From JANNMJ01 sp031397815 (GTDB lineage: Bacteria > Bacteroidota > Bacteroidia > Cytophagales > Hymenobacteraceae), in NCBI GenBank assembly GCA_031397815.1, contig JANNMJ010000051.1, forward strand, positions 1-52,542: 52,542 nt of DNA, read 5' to 3'. Positions 40,459-48,737 of the stretch are shown here, piece after piece. The notes beneath the pieces were generated by a model that was not told the origin of the DNA, did no database searches, and worked only from the letters and a program-made list of their open reading frames with translations. Position numbers and translations under genes: made by a program. Positions within the stretch are counted from its first letter, which is position 1; the number at the start of each line of letters is the position of its first letter.

Positions 40459-43400
40459 TTAAGGCTTGCTGTCGCCATCGGTGGCATCATCGGCGGCGTC
40501 CGTCTCGGTATCATCCGACTGCTGGTTCTGAGCGGGCTTCGCGCGCCGCGACTTGCCAGTCGGGTTGGCGCCCGAACCGGCTGCACCTGCCGCGCTGCCT
40601 TCGGTCTTGCCGGAAGAATCGAGGTTCGCGAGCTTGCGCTTGGCTTCGCTGACGATATCGGCCAGCGGGAACTTGCCGTTGATGAGCGACTGCAACGTCC
40701 CTTTCGCTTGGAAAACCTCGCCCTGCGCCGAGTAAACGTCGGCCAGCAACAGGAACGTATAGCCGACCCAGCGCTGGAACGACCCATAGTTCTGGTTGAC
40801 CTTGAACGCCTCGTCGAGCGCTTCTTTGTACTGCTTCTGCTGGAAATGCGCTTCGGCGAGCAGGTACTGCGCTTCGGCGCCGTTGTCGTCGGAAGCGGCG
40901 TCGCGGGTGGCGCGCAGCTCCTGCATCCCTTGGGCAAGCTGACCTAAGCCGATGCTGCTCTTGGCCCGAATCAGCAGGGCGGTATTGGTGGCGGAAAGCG
41001 CCGCGTTACCCGCGCTGAGCAAATCCGAGGCAAGCTGCCGCGACTTGGCATAATCGCCGGAGGCGAACGTAGCGCGCAGCAACCCGAGCTGAGCGTTGCT
41101 CGACTCGCGCCGCGACGTAGCCGCCGTCGCCAGCCGCTGGTAGTACTGAATGGCCGTTGGGTAATCCTTCTCTTCGAGGGCCAAGTCGGCCACCCGGTTG
41201 AGCGCTTTGTTCAGGAACTGCGTGCGGCCTTCGTTCAGGACGTCGCGCATCCGCGTCAGGCCAGTCTTCTTGTCGCCGCCGCGGATGTAGGCGTCAGCGA
41301 TGTAGTAGCGCGCATCCGGCACGGTAGCGGCTTGCGGATACTGCTTGATGAACGCCTCGAAGCGCGGCACCGCCTGCTCGTATTTCTCAGCGAAATAAAG
41401 CGACTTAGCGGCTTCGTACTCAACGCTTTGCAGCGACTTGGCATCCGGGTTCCGAATCCGATACGCTTGCAAGTAAGGGTCGAACTCTTCCGTGCGACCA
41501 GCCGCCGTGAGGGCTTCCTGCAACGAGAAAATAGCAGCTTCGGCGGCCGGACTCGCGGCGTACTCTTCTAAGACTTTCCGCAGGTCGGCGATTGCTGGCT
41601 CGTATTGCTGCTGGCTGGCGTATGCTACGCCGCGCCGTGCGTAGGCGGTGGGCACCAGGCTGCTTTGGGGCTGTTGCTGAATAAGGTCGGTGAAACCGCG
41701 CGCGGCTTCGGCAAAATGACCGCCTTCAAACTCAAGCTGACCTTGTTGGAACAAGGCGTTGTCGAGCAGACGCGATTTTGGGTAATCCTTCGGAATCTGC
41801 GCCAGTGTCCGGAGTGCTTCGTCGCGCTTGCCCGTCAGCCCGAGCACCACGCCTTTTTGGAAGAGCGCCTGATCCTGATCGGGGCCTTTCGCAGCCAAAA
41901 CTTTGTCGTAGAGCGACAGTGCCTGCCCGTACTCCTTCGCGATGTAGTAGCAATCGGCGAGGCGCAAGCGGGCGTCGGTCAGGTTGGGGTCGCCTTCCCG
42001 CGAGGCCGAATCTGCGAGGAATGCCGTGAATGGCACCTGCGCGTCGGCGTATTTCTTGGTGTTGAAATAGGCGTAACCGAGGCCGTAGCGCGAGAGGCGG
42101 TACAAATCCTGCTGGCCCGCCGTGGGCGTCACGCGGAACGTGGCGTTGTAGGCCGAAATGGCTTCTTCCCAACGCCGCAACAAGCTCAGCGACTCCCCTT
42201 TCAGGAAGTTCGCGGCGGTCTTCATCTCCGGATCCTGCGGCGTATCGAGCGACTTGTTGAGCAACGGCAGCGCCGCTTCGGGGCGCCCGGCATTGTACTC
42301 GTTCACCGCCTGATAATACGTCACCCGTTGATAGGTGGCGTTGATCTTATTCGAGCGGCGGCTCAGCCCCTCAATGTGCCGAATGGCAGCCGGGTAGTCG
42401 TTGGAGCTTAGGTAGGCTTCGCTCAGCAGATCATCCGCCGTATCGCCGAGCTTCGACTTCGGGAACGACTTGTTGAAATCCGCCAACGCTGCAATCACCG
42501 CGCGGGTGTTGCCCTGCTCAAAGTTGATTTCCGCGACTTTCACCGTGGATTGCTCCGCGATTTTAGCGTCGAAAATCGGCGTCCGCGCCTGCTCGAACGC
42601 CGTGAGCGCGAACGGCTTGTTGGCGTCGCCGCGCAAGTACGAGAGGCCCAAGTGGTACGCAGCGAGCTGCCCGAGCGTATCGCGCTGGGCGGCTACGGGT
42701 TGCAGCCGCAGGACGGCGTTCTTGAAGTCGCCGGTCTTGTAGGCGGCGTAGCCGGTTTTGTATTCGAGGAGCGCTTCGGCTTTGCCCCCACCCCGCACGC
42801 CCGGCTTACCGGCGGCGGCGGCCAGACGCGGCATCGCCTTGGCGTAATCTTCCTGCTGGAAATACGCATCCCCCACGAGCAGCTCAATCTCGCTCGCACC
42901 CTGCACCGACGGCTTTTGCGCCAAGGCCGCTTCGCCGTAGCGAATGACTTCGGGTAGGTTGTTCTCGCGGTACAGAATCTGGGTCAGCAGCTGCGGCACG
43001 AGGTTGCGGTACGTCTCGTTCTTCGCCGCTTCCTGCAAATCGGCGCGGGCGGTGTTGAGGTCGTTCGCGCGGAAAGCCAGATAGCCCGCGTAGTATCGGC
43101 TAGGCGCCGTGTACGCGTGCTGACCAGTTTTATTACGGTCGAACAGGACGCGGGCCTTGTCGAAATCCTTCGTCGAGAACAGCGCGTAACCGAGCTTGAA
43201 GTCGGATTCCACGCGCTCGGCGTTCGTCAGCAGGCTTGGCGCTACTTGTTGCAGGTTCGGGATGGCGCGGGCGTAATCCTTGCGCTCAAAGTAGAAGCGC
43301 CCCAGCTCGAAGTACGCCAGCGCGGCTTTCGGGTGCGCCGGGAAACGGTTCGCGAAGGCGAGAATCTGACCCTCAGCATCCGGCGCCGATAAGCGCAAGC

Positions 43401-43686
43401 CGCTGACGGCAGCATAATACGACGCATCGGCCGTGCGCTCAAGGTCGGCGGCGGGCGCGGCGCTACCGAACGCCGGGCCTACTTCGCGCAGGTATTCGGT
43501 GAAAGCACTCTGAGCCGGGCCATAGAGCTGCCGACCGAAGAGCCGAACGCCTTCGGCAAAGCGGGCCTCCGGGTGCGTCACCTGTTGGGTTTGCTGGGCC
43601 AGCGCCACCCCCGGGGCAGCAGCCAGCACTGCACCGGCACCCCAGGCAGCTAGTAACAGCGGGCGGAATCGGGCGGAAAAGGTCAT
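40459..43686 (-). CDS. Large periplasmic tetratricopeptide repeat protein
   Basis: 1075 residues. Signal peptide 1-30 (GVALAQ). Nearly the whole mature length is TPR or TPR-like helical pairs: ALAYFELGRFYFERKDYARA, SDFKLGYALFSTKDFDKA, ELLVGDAYFQQEDYAKAM, YKTGYAAYKTGDFKNA, YGLGYAYFNTKKYADAQ, RLADCYYIAKEYGQAL, ARRGVAYASQQQYEPAI, YQLAEAHFQQKQYKEAL and others, about 14-18 repeats. The C-terminus is a disordered acidic/Ser/Ala-rich tail (DDTETDAADDATDGDSKP). A periplasmic scaffold is the likely role. It begins an apparent operon with the plug-less barrel (30 bp downstream) and the HU/SPOR gene. A -7 box lies upstream at 43733. Confidence 0.9.
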   Translation of the reverse strand: MTFSARFRPLLLAAWGAGAVLAAAPGVALAQQTQQVTHPEARFAEGVRLFGRQLYGPAQSAFTEYLREVGPAFGSAAPAADLERTADASYYAAVSGLRLSAPDAEGQILAFANRFPAHPKAALAYFELGRFYFERKDYARAIPNLQQVAPSLLTNAERVESDFKLGYALFSTKDFDKARVLFDRNKTGQHAYTAPSRYYAGYLAFRANDLNTARADLQEAAKNETYRNLVPQLLTQILYRENNLPEVIRYGEAALAQKPSVQGASEIELLVGDAYFQQEDYAKAMPRLAAAAGKPGVRGGGKAEALLEYKTGYAAYKTGDFKNAVLRLQPVAAQRDTLGQLAAYHLGLSYLRGDANKPFALTAFEQARTPIFDAKIAEQSTVKVAEINFEQGNTRAVIAALADFNKSFPKSKLGDTADDLLSEAYLSSNDYPAAIRHIEGLSRRSNKINATYQRVTYYQAVNEYNAGRPEAALPLLNKSLDTPQDPEMKTAANFLKGESLSLLRRWEEAISAYNATFRVTPTAGQQDLYRLSRYGLGYAYFNTKKYADAQVPFTAFLADSASREGDPNLTDARLRLADCYYIAKEYGQALSLYDKVLAAKGPDQDQALFQKGVVLGLTGKRDEALRTLAQIPKDYPKSRLLDNALFQQGQLEFEGGHFAEAARGFTDLIQQQPQSSLVPTAYARRGVAYASQQQYEPAIADLRKVLEEYAASPAAEAAIFSLQEALTAAGRTEEFDPYLQAYRIRNPDAKSLQSVEYEAAKSLYFAEKYEQAVPRFEAFIKQYPQAATVPDARYYIADAYIRGGDKKTGLTRMRDVLNEGRTQFLNKALNRVADLALEEKDYPTAIQYYQRLATAATSRRESSNAQLGLLRATFASGDYAKSRQLASDLLSAGNAALSATNTALLIRAKSSIGLGQLAQGMQELRATRDAASDDNGAEAQYLLAEAHFQQKQYKEALDEAFKVNQNYGSFQRWVGYTFLLLADVYSAQGEVFQAKGTLQSLINGKFPLADIVSEAKRKLANLDSSGKTEGSAAGAAGSGANPTGKSRRAKPAQNQQSDDTETDAADDATDGDSKP

Positions 43687-43732
43687 AGGCGATAAACGTG
43701 ATGGGAGAGCGAAAGCCTGAATGTCGCGAAGC

Positions 43733-43740
43733 CAAAACTA
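43733..43740 (-). promoter_or_regulatory. -7 box TAGTTTTG of the TPR operon
   Basis: Exact TAnnTTTG on the minus strand, with TTG at 43766-43768 25 nt further upstream (slightly long spacing). It lies in the 92-bp gap after the TonB receptor gene and gives a leader of about 40 nt. Confidence 0.55.
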
Positions 43741-43778
43741 GTAAGTCCGGTATCTCCGCGTTCAGCAATGGCTCCCAT

Positions 43779-46088
43779 TTAGAAACTCAGCGAAGCGCCC
43801 AAAGCGGGCAAAATCGGCAGCTGATCGACGCGGGTGGAGCTTACGCGGTCAAAGTAAAAGATATTTCGGCGGTCGTAAGCATTCGTGACGCTTAAGTTGA
43901 CTTCGAGCTTGACGGTCGGGGTGAGCGTCCAGTTCTTGCGGGCCGAGAAATCGAGGCGGTGATAGTACGGCAGGCGGCGCGAATTGAGCCCCCCGTAATA
44001 CACGCCGAGGTTGCCGTTTTGGCCGTCGACGGGCTGGTTGATTGGCCCGGTGAGCTGTTGCTCGTAGAAGCCGCCCGTTGGCGTGAAGGGGAAGCCGGAG
44101 CCGAGGTTCCAGCGCGCGCTCACCTCAAACGATTTCTTGACGCCAAACTGATACGTGGCGAGCAAATTCACATTGTGGCGGCGGTCGAAGTTCGGGCGGT
44201 ACTCGAAATCGCCGTACGTGCGGGTGACGCTCGTGAGCGAGTACGAGCCTTGCGTGAGCAAGCCGCCGTTCTTGTACGTGAAGGCGAGGTCGATGCCGCG
44301 GGCGTTGCCGTTCTCCACCACGTACTGCGATTGAGCCGCCGAGAAACGGTCGCGGTTGATATTCACTACCACCGGGAACTGCTTGATATACGGCTCCAGA
44401 TTCAGGGTCAAATGGTTGTCGAGCAGGTCGACTTCCACCCCCGTAATGAGGTGCCGCGACGTCTGAAGCCGGTTGTTGAGGCGCGAGCCGTCGAATTCCT
44501 GCAAAACATCGGGCGAGGAGAGATACCCGGCGAAGAGGTTCACGACGTCGCGGTCGGAACGCGTAGCGAGCAGGTTTTGGGTGTACAGACCGCCCGCCGC
44601 TTTCAGGCGGATGTTCTCGGTGAGGTTGAATTTCAGACCCAAGCGCGGCTCTGGCGACATCTGCGAGAGCGACGCGTAGTAGTGCAGCCGGAAGCTCGGC
44701 TCGATGACCAAACGGTCGGCGGAACCGCCCGTTACGATGCGGTACTTCACGAAACCCGCCATCTCGGTGTTGTTCTGCTGCTCCTCTTGCCGAATGCCGG
44801 TGGCGGTGAACCCGACGAAATCAGTCGCGTTGCCGAGGAGACTGATGCCGTACTTCAGCTCGTTCTTCCGGATGAAGTAGGTGAAATCGAGGTTGAGGTT
44901 GAAGTTGTTGATGCTCGACGTGCGCGGCTGTGACGACGGCTCGGTGAGCTGAACCTTATAGTCGGAATAAGACAGCGCGCCGCGCATAATCACCGACGAC
45001 TTGCTCGGCAGGAGCATAAAGTCGGCGCCGGCGCCGTAGGTGTCCCAGTTGATGTTGGTGTTGTTTGTCAGCCCGACCCGGTCGTTGAACTTGAAGCCGA
45101 AGGCGTTGACTTTCGAGCCGCCCTCGCCGTTGAGGGTAATCTTGCCGTAGAGGTCGGTGAAGTTGAAGGGCAGGCCGTCGGCGTTTGCGTACTTGTAAAG
45201 AACTTTCGAGGTCTGCTCTAGATAAGAAGTACGTCCGCTCAGCAGAAACGACGCTCCGGCCAAGCCACTTTCCGTGTTTTTCTTCGACAGTGGGCCTTCC
45301 AGCAACAGCTTGGAAGTAAACGGATTGACCGCCACTTTCCCCGCCAACCGCGACCGGTTCCCATCACGCGTCGTCACGTCGAGCACTGCCGACGTCCGGC
45401 CGCCGTATTCGGCATTGAACCCGCCCGTGTACACATCCACCGAACGCAGAATGTCGGTATCGAACACCGAGAACAGCCCGATGGAGTGAAACGGGTTATA
45501 AATCACCATCCCATCGAGGAGTACGAGCGTCTGGGCGGGCGTACCACCCCGGATGTACAGCTGCCCGCCTTGGTCGCCGGTGAAGACCACCCCCGGCACG
45601 GTTTGCAGGTACTGCGCCAAATCGGCCTCGCCGCCCACGGCGGGCATCAGCTTGATATCGACGGGCGTCACTTTTTGCACCCCGGCGCGCACCTCGGTGA
45701 GCTGCTGCGTCTTGGTGCCGGTCACCTGCACTTCTTCCAGCTCCTGCGTCGATTCGGAGATGTAGAGCTTGACGGTACGAATCTCACCGGCCTTCAGCTC
45801 AAGGGTTTGCGTCACGGGGTCGAACCCGATAGAGCTGCCTTCGATGGTGTAGGAACCGGGCGCGAGGCGCGTAATCGAGAAGTACCCCGAATTGTCGGTG
45901 AGGGCGCCGGAGGTGGTGCCCACCAGCCGCACGTTGGCGTATGGCAGCGGTTCCCCACCCGCTTTGTTATAAAGGAAACCCCGTACCTCGGCGGTGGCGG
46001 GCTGCTGGGCGTAGGCAGTCACGACCGTCGCAAGTAGGAAAAGTAACGCAAGCGCCGCGCGACGCGGCAAAGAGTAAAGAGCGGGCAT
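43779..46088 (-). CDS. TonB-dependent receptor with carboxypeptidase-regulatory-like domain
   Basis: 769 residues. Signal peptide 1-27 (VVTAYAQ). Carboxypeptidase-regulatory-like domain about 30-110 (EVRGFLYNKAGGEPLPYANV ... YTIEGSSIGFDPV). Plug: DLAQYLQTVPGVVFTGDQGG, LYIRGGTPAQTLVLLDGMVI and YNPFHSIGLFSVFD. A large barrel ends PALGASLSF. The role is TonB-driven import of an unknown substrate. The frame extends to another ATG at 46169, but the ATG at 46088 gives a proper signal peptide and lies downstream of the -7 box at 46115-46122. It is the gene upstream of the TPR/barrel operon, with its own promoter between them. Confidence 0.93.
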   Translation of the reverse strand: MPALYSLPRRAALALLFLLATVVTAYAQQPATAEVRGFLYNKAGGEPLPYANVRLVGTTSGALTDNSGYFSITRLAPGSYTIEGSSIGFDPVTQTLELKAGEIRTVKLYISESTQELEEVQVTGTKTQQLTEVRAGVQKVTPVDIKLMPAVGGEADLAQYLQTVPGVVFTGDQGGQLYIRGGTPAQTLVLLDGMVIYNPFHSIGLFSVFDTDILRSVDVYTGGFNAEYGGRTSAVLDVTTRDGNRSRLAGKVAVNPFTSKLLLEGPLSKKNTESGLAGASFLLSGRTSYLEQTSKVLYKYANADGLPFNFTDLYGKITLNGEGGSKVNAFGFKFNDRVGLTNNTNINWDTYGAGADFMLLPSKSSVIMRGALSYSDYKVQLTEPSSQPRTSSINNFNLNLDFTYFIRKNELKYGISLLGNATDFVGFTATGIRQEEQQNNTEMAGFVKYRIVTGGSADRLVIEPSFRLHYYASLSQMSPEPRLGLKFNLTENIRLKAAGGLYTQNLLATRSDRDVVNLFAGYLSSPDVLQEFDGSRLNNRLQTSRHLITGVEVDLLDNHLTLNLEPYIKQFPVVVNINRDRFSAAQSQYVVENGNARGIDLAFTYKNGGLLTQGSYSLTSVTRTYGDFEYRPNFDRRHNVNLLATYQFGVKKSFEVSARWNLGSGFPFTPTGGFYEQQLTGPINQPVDGQNGNLGVYYGGLNSRRLPYYHRLDFSARKNWTLTPTVKLEVNLSVTNAYDRRNIFYFDRVSSTRVDQLPILPALGASLSF

Positions 46089-46114
46089 TAGCGCCAAAAA
46101 GTGATTGGGTGGGC

Positions 46115-46122
46115 CAAAAGTA
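46115..46122 (-). promoter_or_regulatory. -7 box TACTTTTG of the TonB receptor
   Basis: Exact TAnnTTTG on the minus strand, about 27 bp before the chosen ATG (46088), giving a leader near 20 nt. It rules against the longer frame starting at 46169. Confidence 0.5.
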
Positions 46123-46214
46123 CGTTCCACGGAGGGGCCTACCGCCCTTCCGCCCGCGAAAGACCCCATTTCAGGCCGGATAGATGTATGGCGGCGCGGG
46201 GAACTGCTGGTTGA

Positions 46215-47243
46215 TTAGCCGCGCAGAATCCCCAGCGTCAGCTCGCGCATGATGTTCGCGTCGCTCACCGAGCCGCCTTCGATGCCTTTGGCTTGTAGGT
46301 CGGCGCGCCGTAAGTAGCCGATGATTCGGCGGGCGCGCTCGTACGGGAACCGTTGGAGCGCCTGCTCATACTCGCGCTGCAGGAACGAGCGGTTGCCGAG
46401 GGCAGCGCGCCAGTTGATCGGTCCGGCCGCTTTTTGCTGATGCAGCACCAGCAGCCGCGCGAAGAATCCGAAGAGCAAGCCGAGCTGCGGAATCACGGGG
46501 TTGTCCTTCGGATTACTTTCGAAAAACCGAATAATCCGCTCGACGTGCGCGCCGTTCCCTTGAATGAGCGCCGTTTGAAGCTCGAAAATGGTGAACTCAC
46601 GGCTCATTCCCACGCCGCTCAGCACGGCTTCCTTATCGATGGCCTTGCCGGTGGTAGCTCCTGAAAGCAACTTCTCTACCTCCGAGGCGAGGCGCGCCAA
46701 ATCGGTACCGGCGCGCTGCACGAGGAGCAGCACCGCTTCCGGGGTGATGGTGGCGCCGCGCTCCTTCACATACGCCGTGAGCCACGCGGGTACTTGGTTC
46801 TCGTAGAGTTTCTTGGTGGTGAGCAGCACGGCGTGCTTCTCGGCCGCTTTCGCCAGCCCTTTCCGCCCATCGAGGGCGCGGTGCTTGTGGCACAGCACGA
46901 GGACGGTGCTCGGCTGCGGCTGCTCCAGATACCGCAGCAAGAGCTTCTGACCGGGGTCGCGCTCCAAATCCGCGACGGTCTGCGCTTCCCGCACAATCAC
47001 TACCGAGCGGTCGGCCATCATCGGGTACCGGCGCGCGTTGCCGATGATAGCAGCCACGTCGGCGTCGCGTCCATAGAGCACGACTTGGTTGAAGCCGCGC
47101 TCGTGTTCCGCCAACGCGTGCGCTTCGATGTAATCTGCGACCCGGTCGATTTCGAATGGCTCCTCCCCTTGCAGCACGTAAACCGGCGCATATCGCCCGG
47201 CGCGTAGGTCGGCAAGAATCTGGTCAGCGGACTGCGTGGGCAC
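46215..47243 (-). CDS. holA: DNA polymerase III subunit delta
   Basis: 342 residues, normal for HolA. N-terminal ILADLRAGRYAPVYVLQGEE with the family VYxLxGEEPF start, then FNQVVLYGRDAD, RRYPMMADRSVVIVREAQ and a KKLYENQVPAWL stretch; the middle has the GTDLARLASEVEKLLSGA block and the C-terminus FELQTALIQGN. It is the clamp-loader subunit that opens the beta clamp. The longest frame begins at ATG 47315, but the GTG at 47243 gives the usual N-terminus (MPTQSADQILADL) and is placed after a perfect -7 box at 47293-47300. Other clamp-loader genes are not nearby. Confidence 0.92.
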   Translation of the reverse strand: MPTQSADQILADLRAGRYAPVYVLQGEEPFEIDRVADYIEAHALAEHERGFNQVVLYGRDADVAAIIGNARRYPMMADRSVVIVREAQTVADLERDPGQKLLLRYLEQPQPSTVLVLCHKHRALDGRKGLAKAAEKHAVLLTTKKLYENQVPAWLTAYVKERGATITPEAVLLLVQRAGTDLARLASEVEKLLSGATTGKAIDKEAVLSGVGMSREFTIFELQTALIQGNGAHVERIIRFFESNPKDNPVIPQLGLLFGFFARLLVLHQQKAAGPINWRAALGNRSFLQREYEQALQRFPYERARRIIGYLRRADLQAKGIEGGSVSDANIMRELTLGILRG

Positions 47244-47292
47244 GAGGAAAGGCGGTGAGACGAGCGCAGCCAGTACCAATCCCGGCGCGGCG

Positions 47293-47300
47293 CAAAAGTA
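47293..47300 (-). promoter_or_regulatory. -7 box TACTTTTG of holA
   Basis: Exact TAnnTTTG on the minus strand lying between the longest-frame ATG (47315) and the preferred GTG (47243), with a leader of about 43 nt to the latter. A TTG at 47327-47329 is 26 nt upstream, somewhat too far for a standard -33. Confidence 0.5.
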
Positions 47301-47462
47301 GGCTAGCCCTCCCATCAGCCCCGCTGCAACTTGTGCTTGTAAGCTTTTTGTGGTTTTGCTTTGTCCCTGTTGCTATTCATTATGTAAAATCAAGTACAAC
47401 ATCTGCTGGATTCGCTCGCCCAAATCATCCGAATCTGGCTCTGCTGCGTATTGCGCGAGATT

Positions 47463-48728
47463 ATGCCTCTGTCTACTCGCTCTACTCGTTTCTTTAGTCA
47501 CTTCCTGATTGGCTTTGTGGCTTTGCTGGGGCTTTGCACGGCGGCTCCGGCACACGCGTACTCGGTGCTGACGCATCAGGCCAACATCGATTCGTCGTGG
47601 ACGCCCTGCTTGGAACCCGCTTTGAAGCGCCGCTACCCTGCCGCCACGCCCGAGGAGCTACATGAGGCCCGTGCCTACGCGTATGGCGGCTCGATCATTC
47701 AGGATATGGGATATTACCCTTTTGGCGCGAAGTTTTTCACGAACCTGACGCACTACGTCCGGACCGGCGACTTCGTGCAGGCGCTGCTCCGCGAAGCGCA
47801 CGATATGCCGGAGTACGCGTTCGCACTGGGCGCCCTCGCGCACTACGCCGCCGACAACAACGGTCACCCCGAGGGCACCAACCGCGCCATGGCGAGCGTG
47901 TACCCCGAGCTTGCGGAGAAGTTCGGCCCCGTCATCACCTACGTGGAAGCGCCGCATCAGCACACGCAAATCGAGTTTTCCTTCGATGTGACGCAGGTGG
48001 CGGCCGGACGCTACCGCTCCGAAGCGTACCACGACTTCATCGGCTTTCAGGTGGCGAAACCGGTGCTGGAGCGCGCTTTCCTTGAAACCTATGGAATGGA
48101 GCTAGGCGAAGTGTTCGTAAACGTCGATTTGGCGATTGGGTCGTTCCGGTTCAGCGTGAGCCAGCTCATTCCGGAGCTGACGCGGGCGGCGTGGCATTAC
48201 AAGCGCGCCGAAATCAATCAGCTCAGCACGCGGGCACGCAAGCGGGATGTGATTTACCGCTACTCGCCGCGTGAGTACCGGCGTGAGTATGGGGAAAAGT
48301 TCGAGCGACCGGGAACGTTCGCGCGGATACTGTCGGGGATTTTCCGGGTGCTGCCGAAGGTGGGACCGTTGCGGCCGTTCGCGTTCCATGTGCCGACGCC
48401 GGAAGCGGAAAAGCTGTTTCGGGCGTCGTTCAATCAGGTGCGAAGCGAGTATTGCGGGCTGATTAAGCAGCAAACCGCGTCCCAGCCGCCCAACCTGCCC
48501 GATACCGATTTCGACACCGGCAAACCCACCATTGCCGGTGAGTATGAGCTGACCGATGAAACCTATACCGAGCTGCTGCTGAAGCTCGAAAAAAGGCGTT
48601 TCGAAGACCTCTCCCCTGCCCTGCGGAAAGCGTTGAAGCGGTTTTTCAAAGCCGGGCCGACCAAAATCGACAAAAAACCTGAGCAAACCCAAGCCGCCCT
48701 CACGAAGCTTCAGCAGGTGACCGACTAA
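47463..48728 (+). CDS. Zinc-dependent phospholipase C family protein
   Basis: 421 residues. Signal peptide 1-32 (TAAPAHA). The mature N-terminus reads YSVLTHQANIDSSW, followed by GSIIQDMGYYPFG, FTNLTHYVRTGDFVQALL and FALGALAHYAADNNGHPEG; these His/Asp residues follow the order of zinc ligands in the bacterial zinc-dependent phospholipase C/nuclease fold. The C-terminal 150 residues are basic and helical. It is exported, so may act on envelope or external phospholipids, but substrate and activity are inferred from the family alone. The ATG at 47463 is used; a TTG lies 12 bp earlier. The GT39 gene starts 10 bp after the stop, so the two are in one operon. Confidence 0.85.
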   Translation: MPLSTRSTRFFSHFLIGFVALLGLCTAAPAHAYSVLTHQANIDSSWTPCLEPALKRRYPAATPEELHEARAYAYGGSIIQDMGYYPFGAKFFTNLTHYVRTGDFVQALLREAHDMPEYAFALGALAHYAADNNGHPEGTNRAMASVYPELAEKFGPVITYVEAPHQHTQIEFSFDVTQVAAGRYRSEAYHDFIGFQVAKPVLERAFLETYGMELGEVFVNVDLAIGSFRFSVSQLIPELTRAAWHYKRAEINQLSTRARKRDVIYRYSPREYRREYGEKFERPGTFARILSGIFRVLPKVGPLRPFAFHVPTPEAEKLFRASFNQVRSEYCGLIKQQTASQPPNLPDTDFDTGKPTIAGEYELTDETYTELLLKLEKRRFEDLSPALRKALKRFFKAGPTKIDKKPEQTQAALTKLQQVTD

Positions 48729-48737
48729 TTTGGGCCG

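Noticed and set aside
43959..44933. 324-residue open frame antisense to the third TonB receptor
   Set aside because: Shadow frame with strong Arg/Val/Ala bias and no domain.
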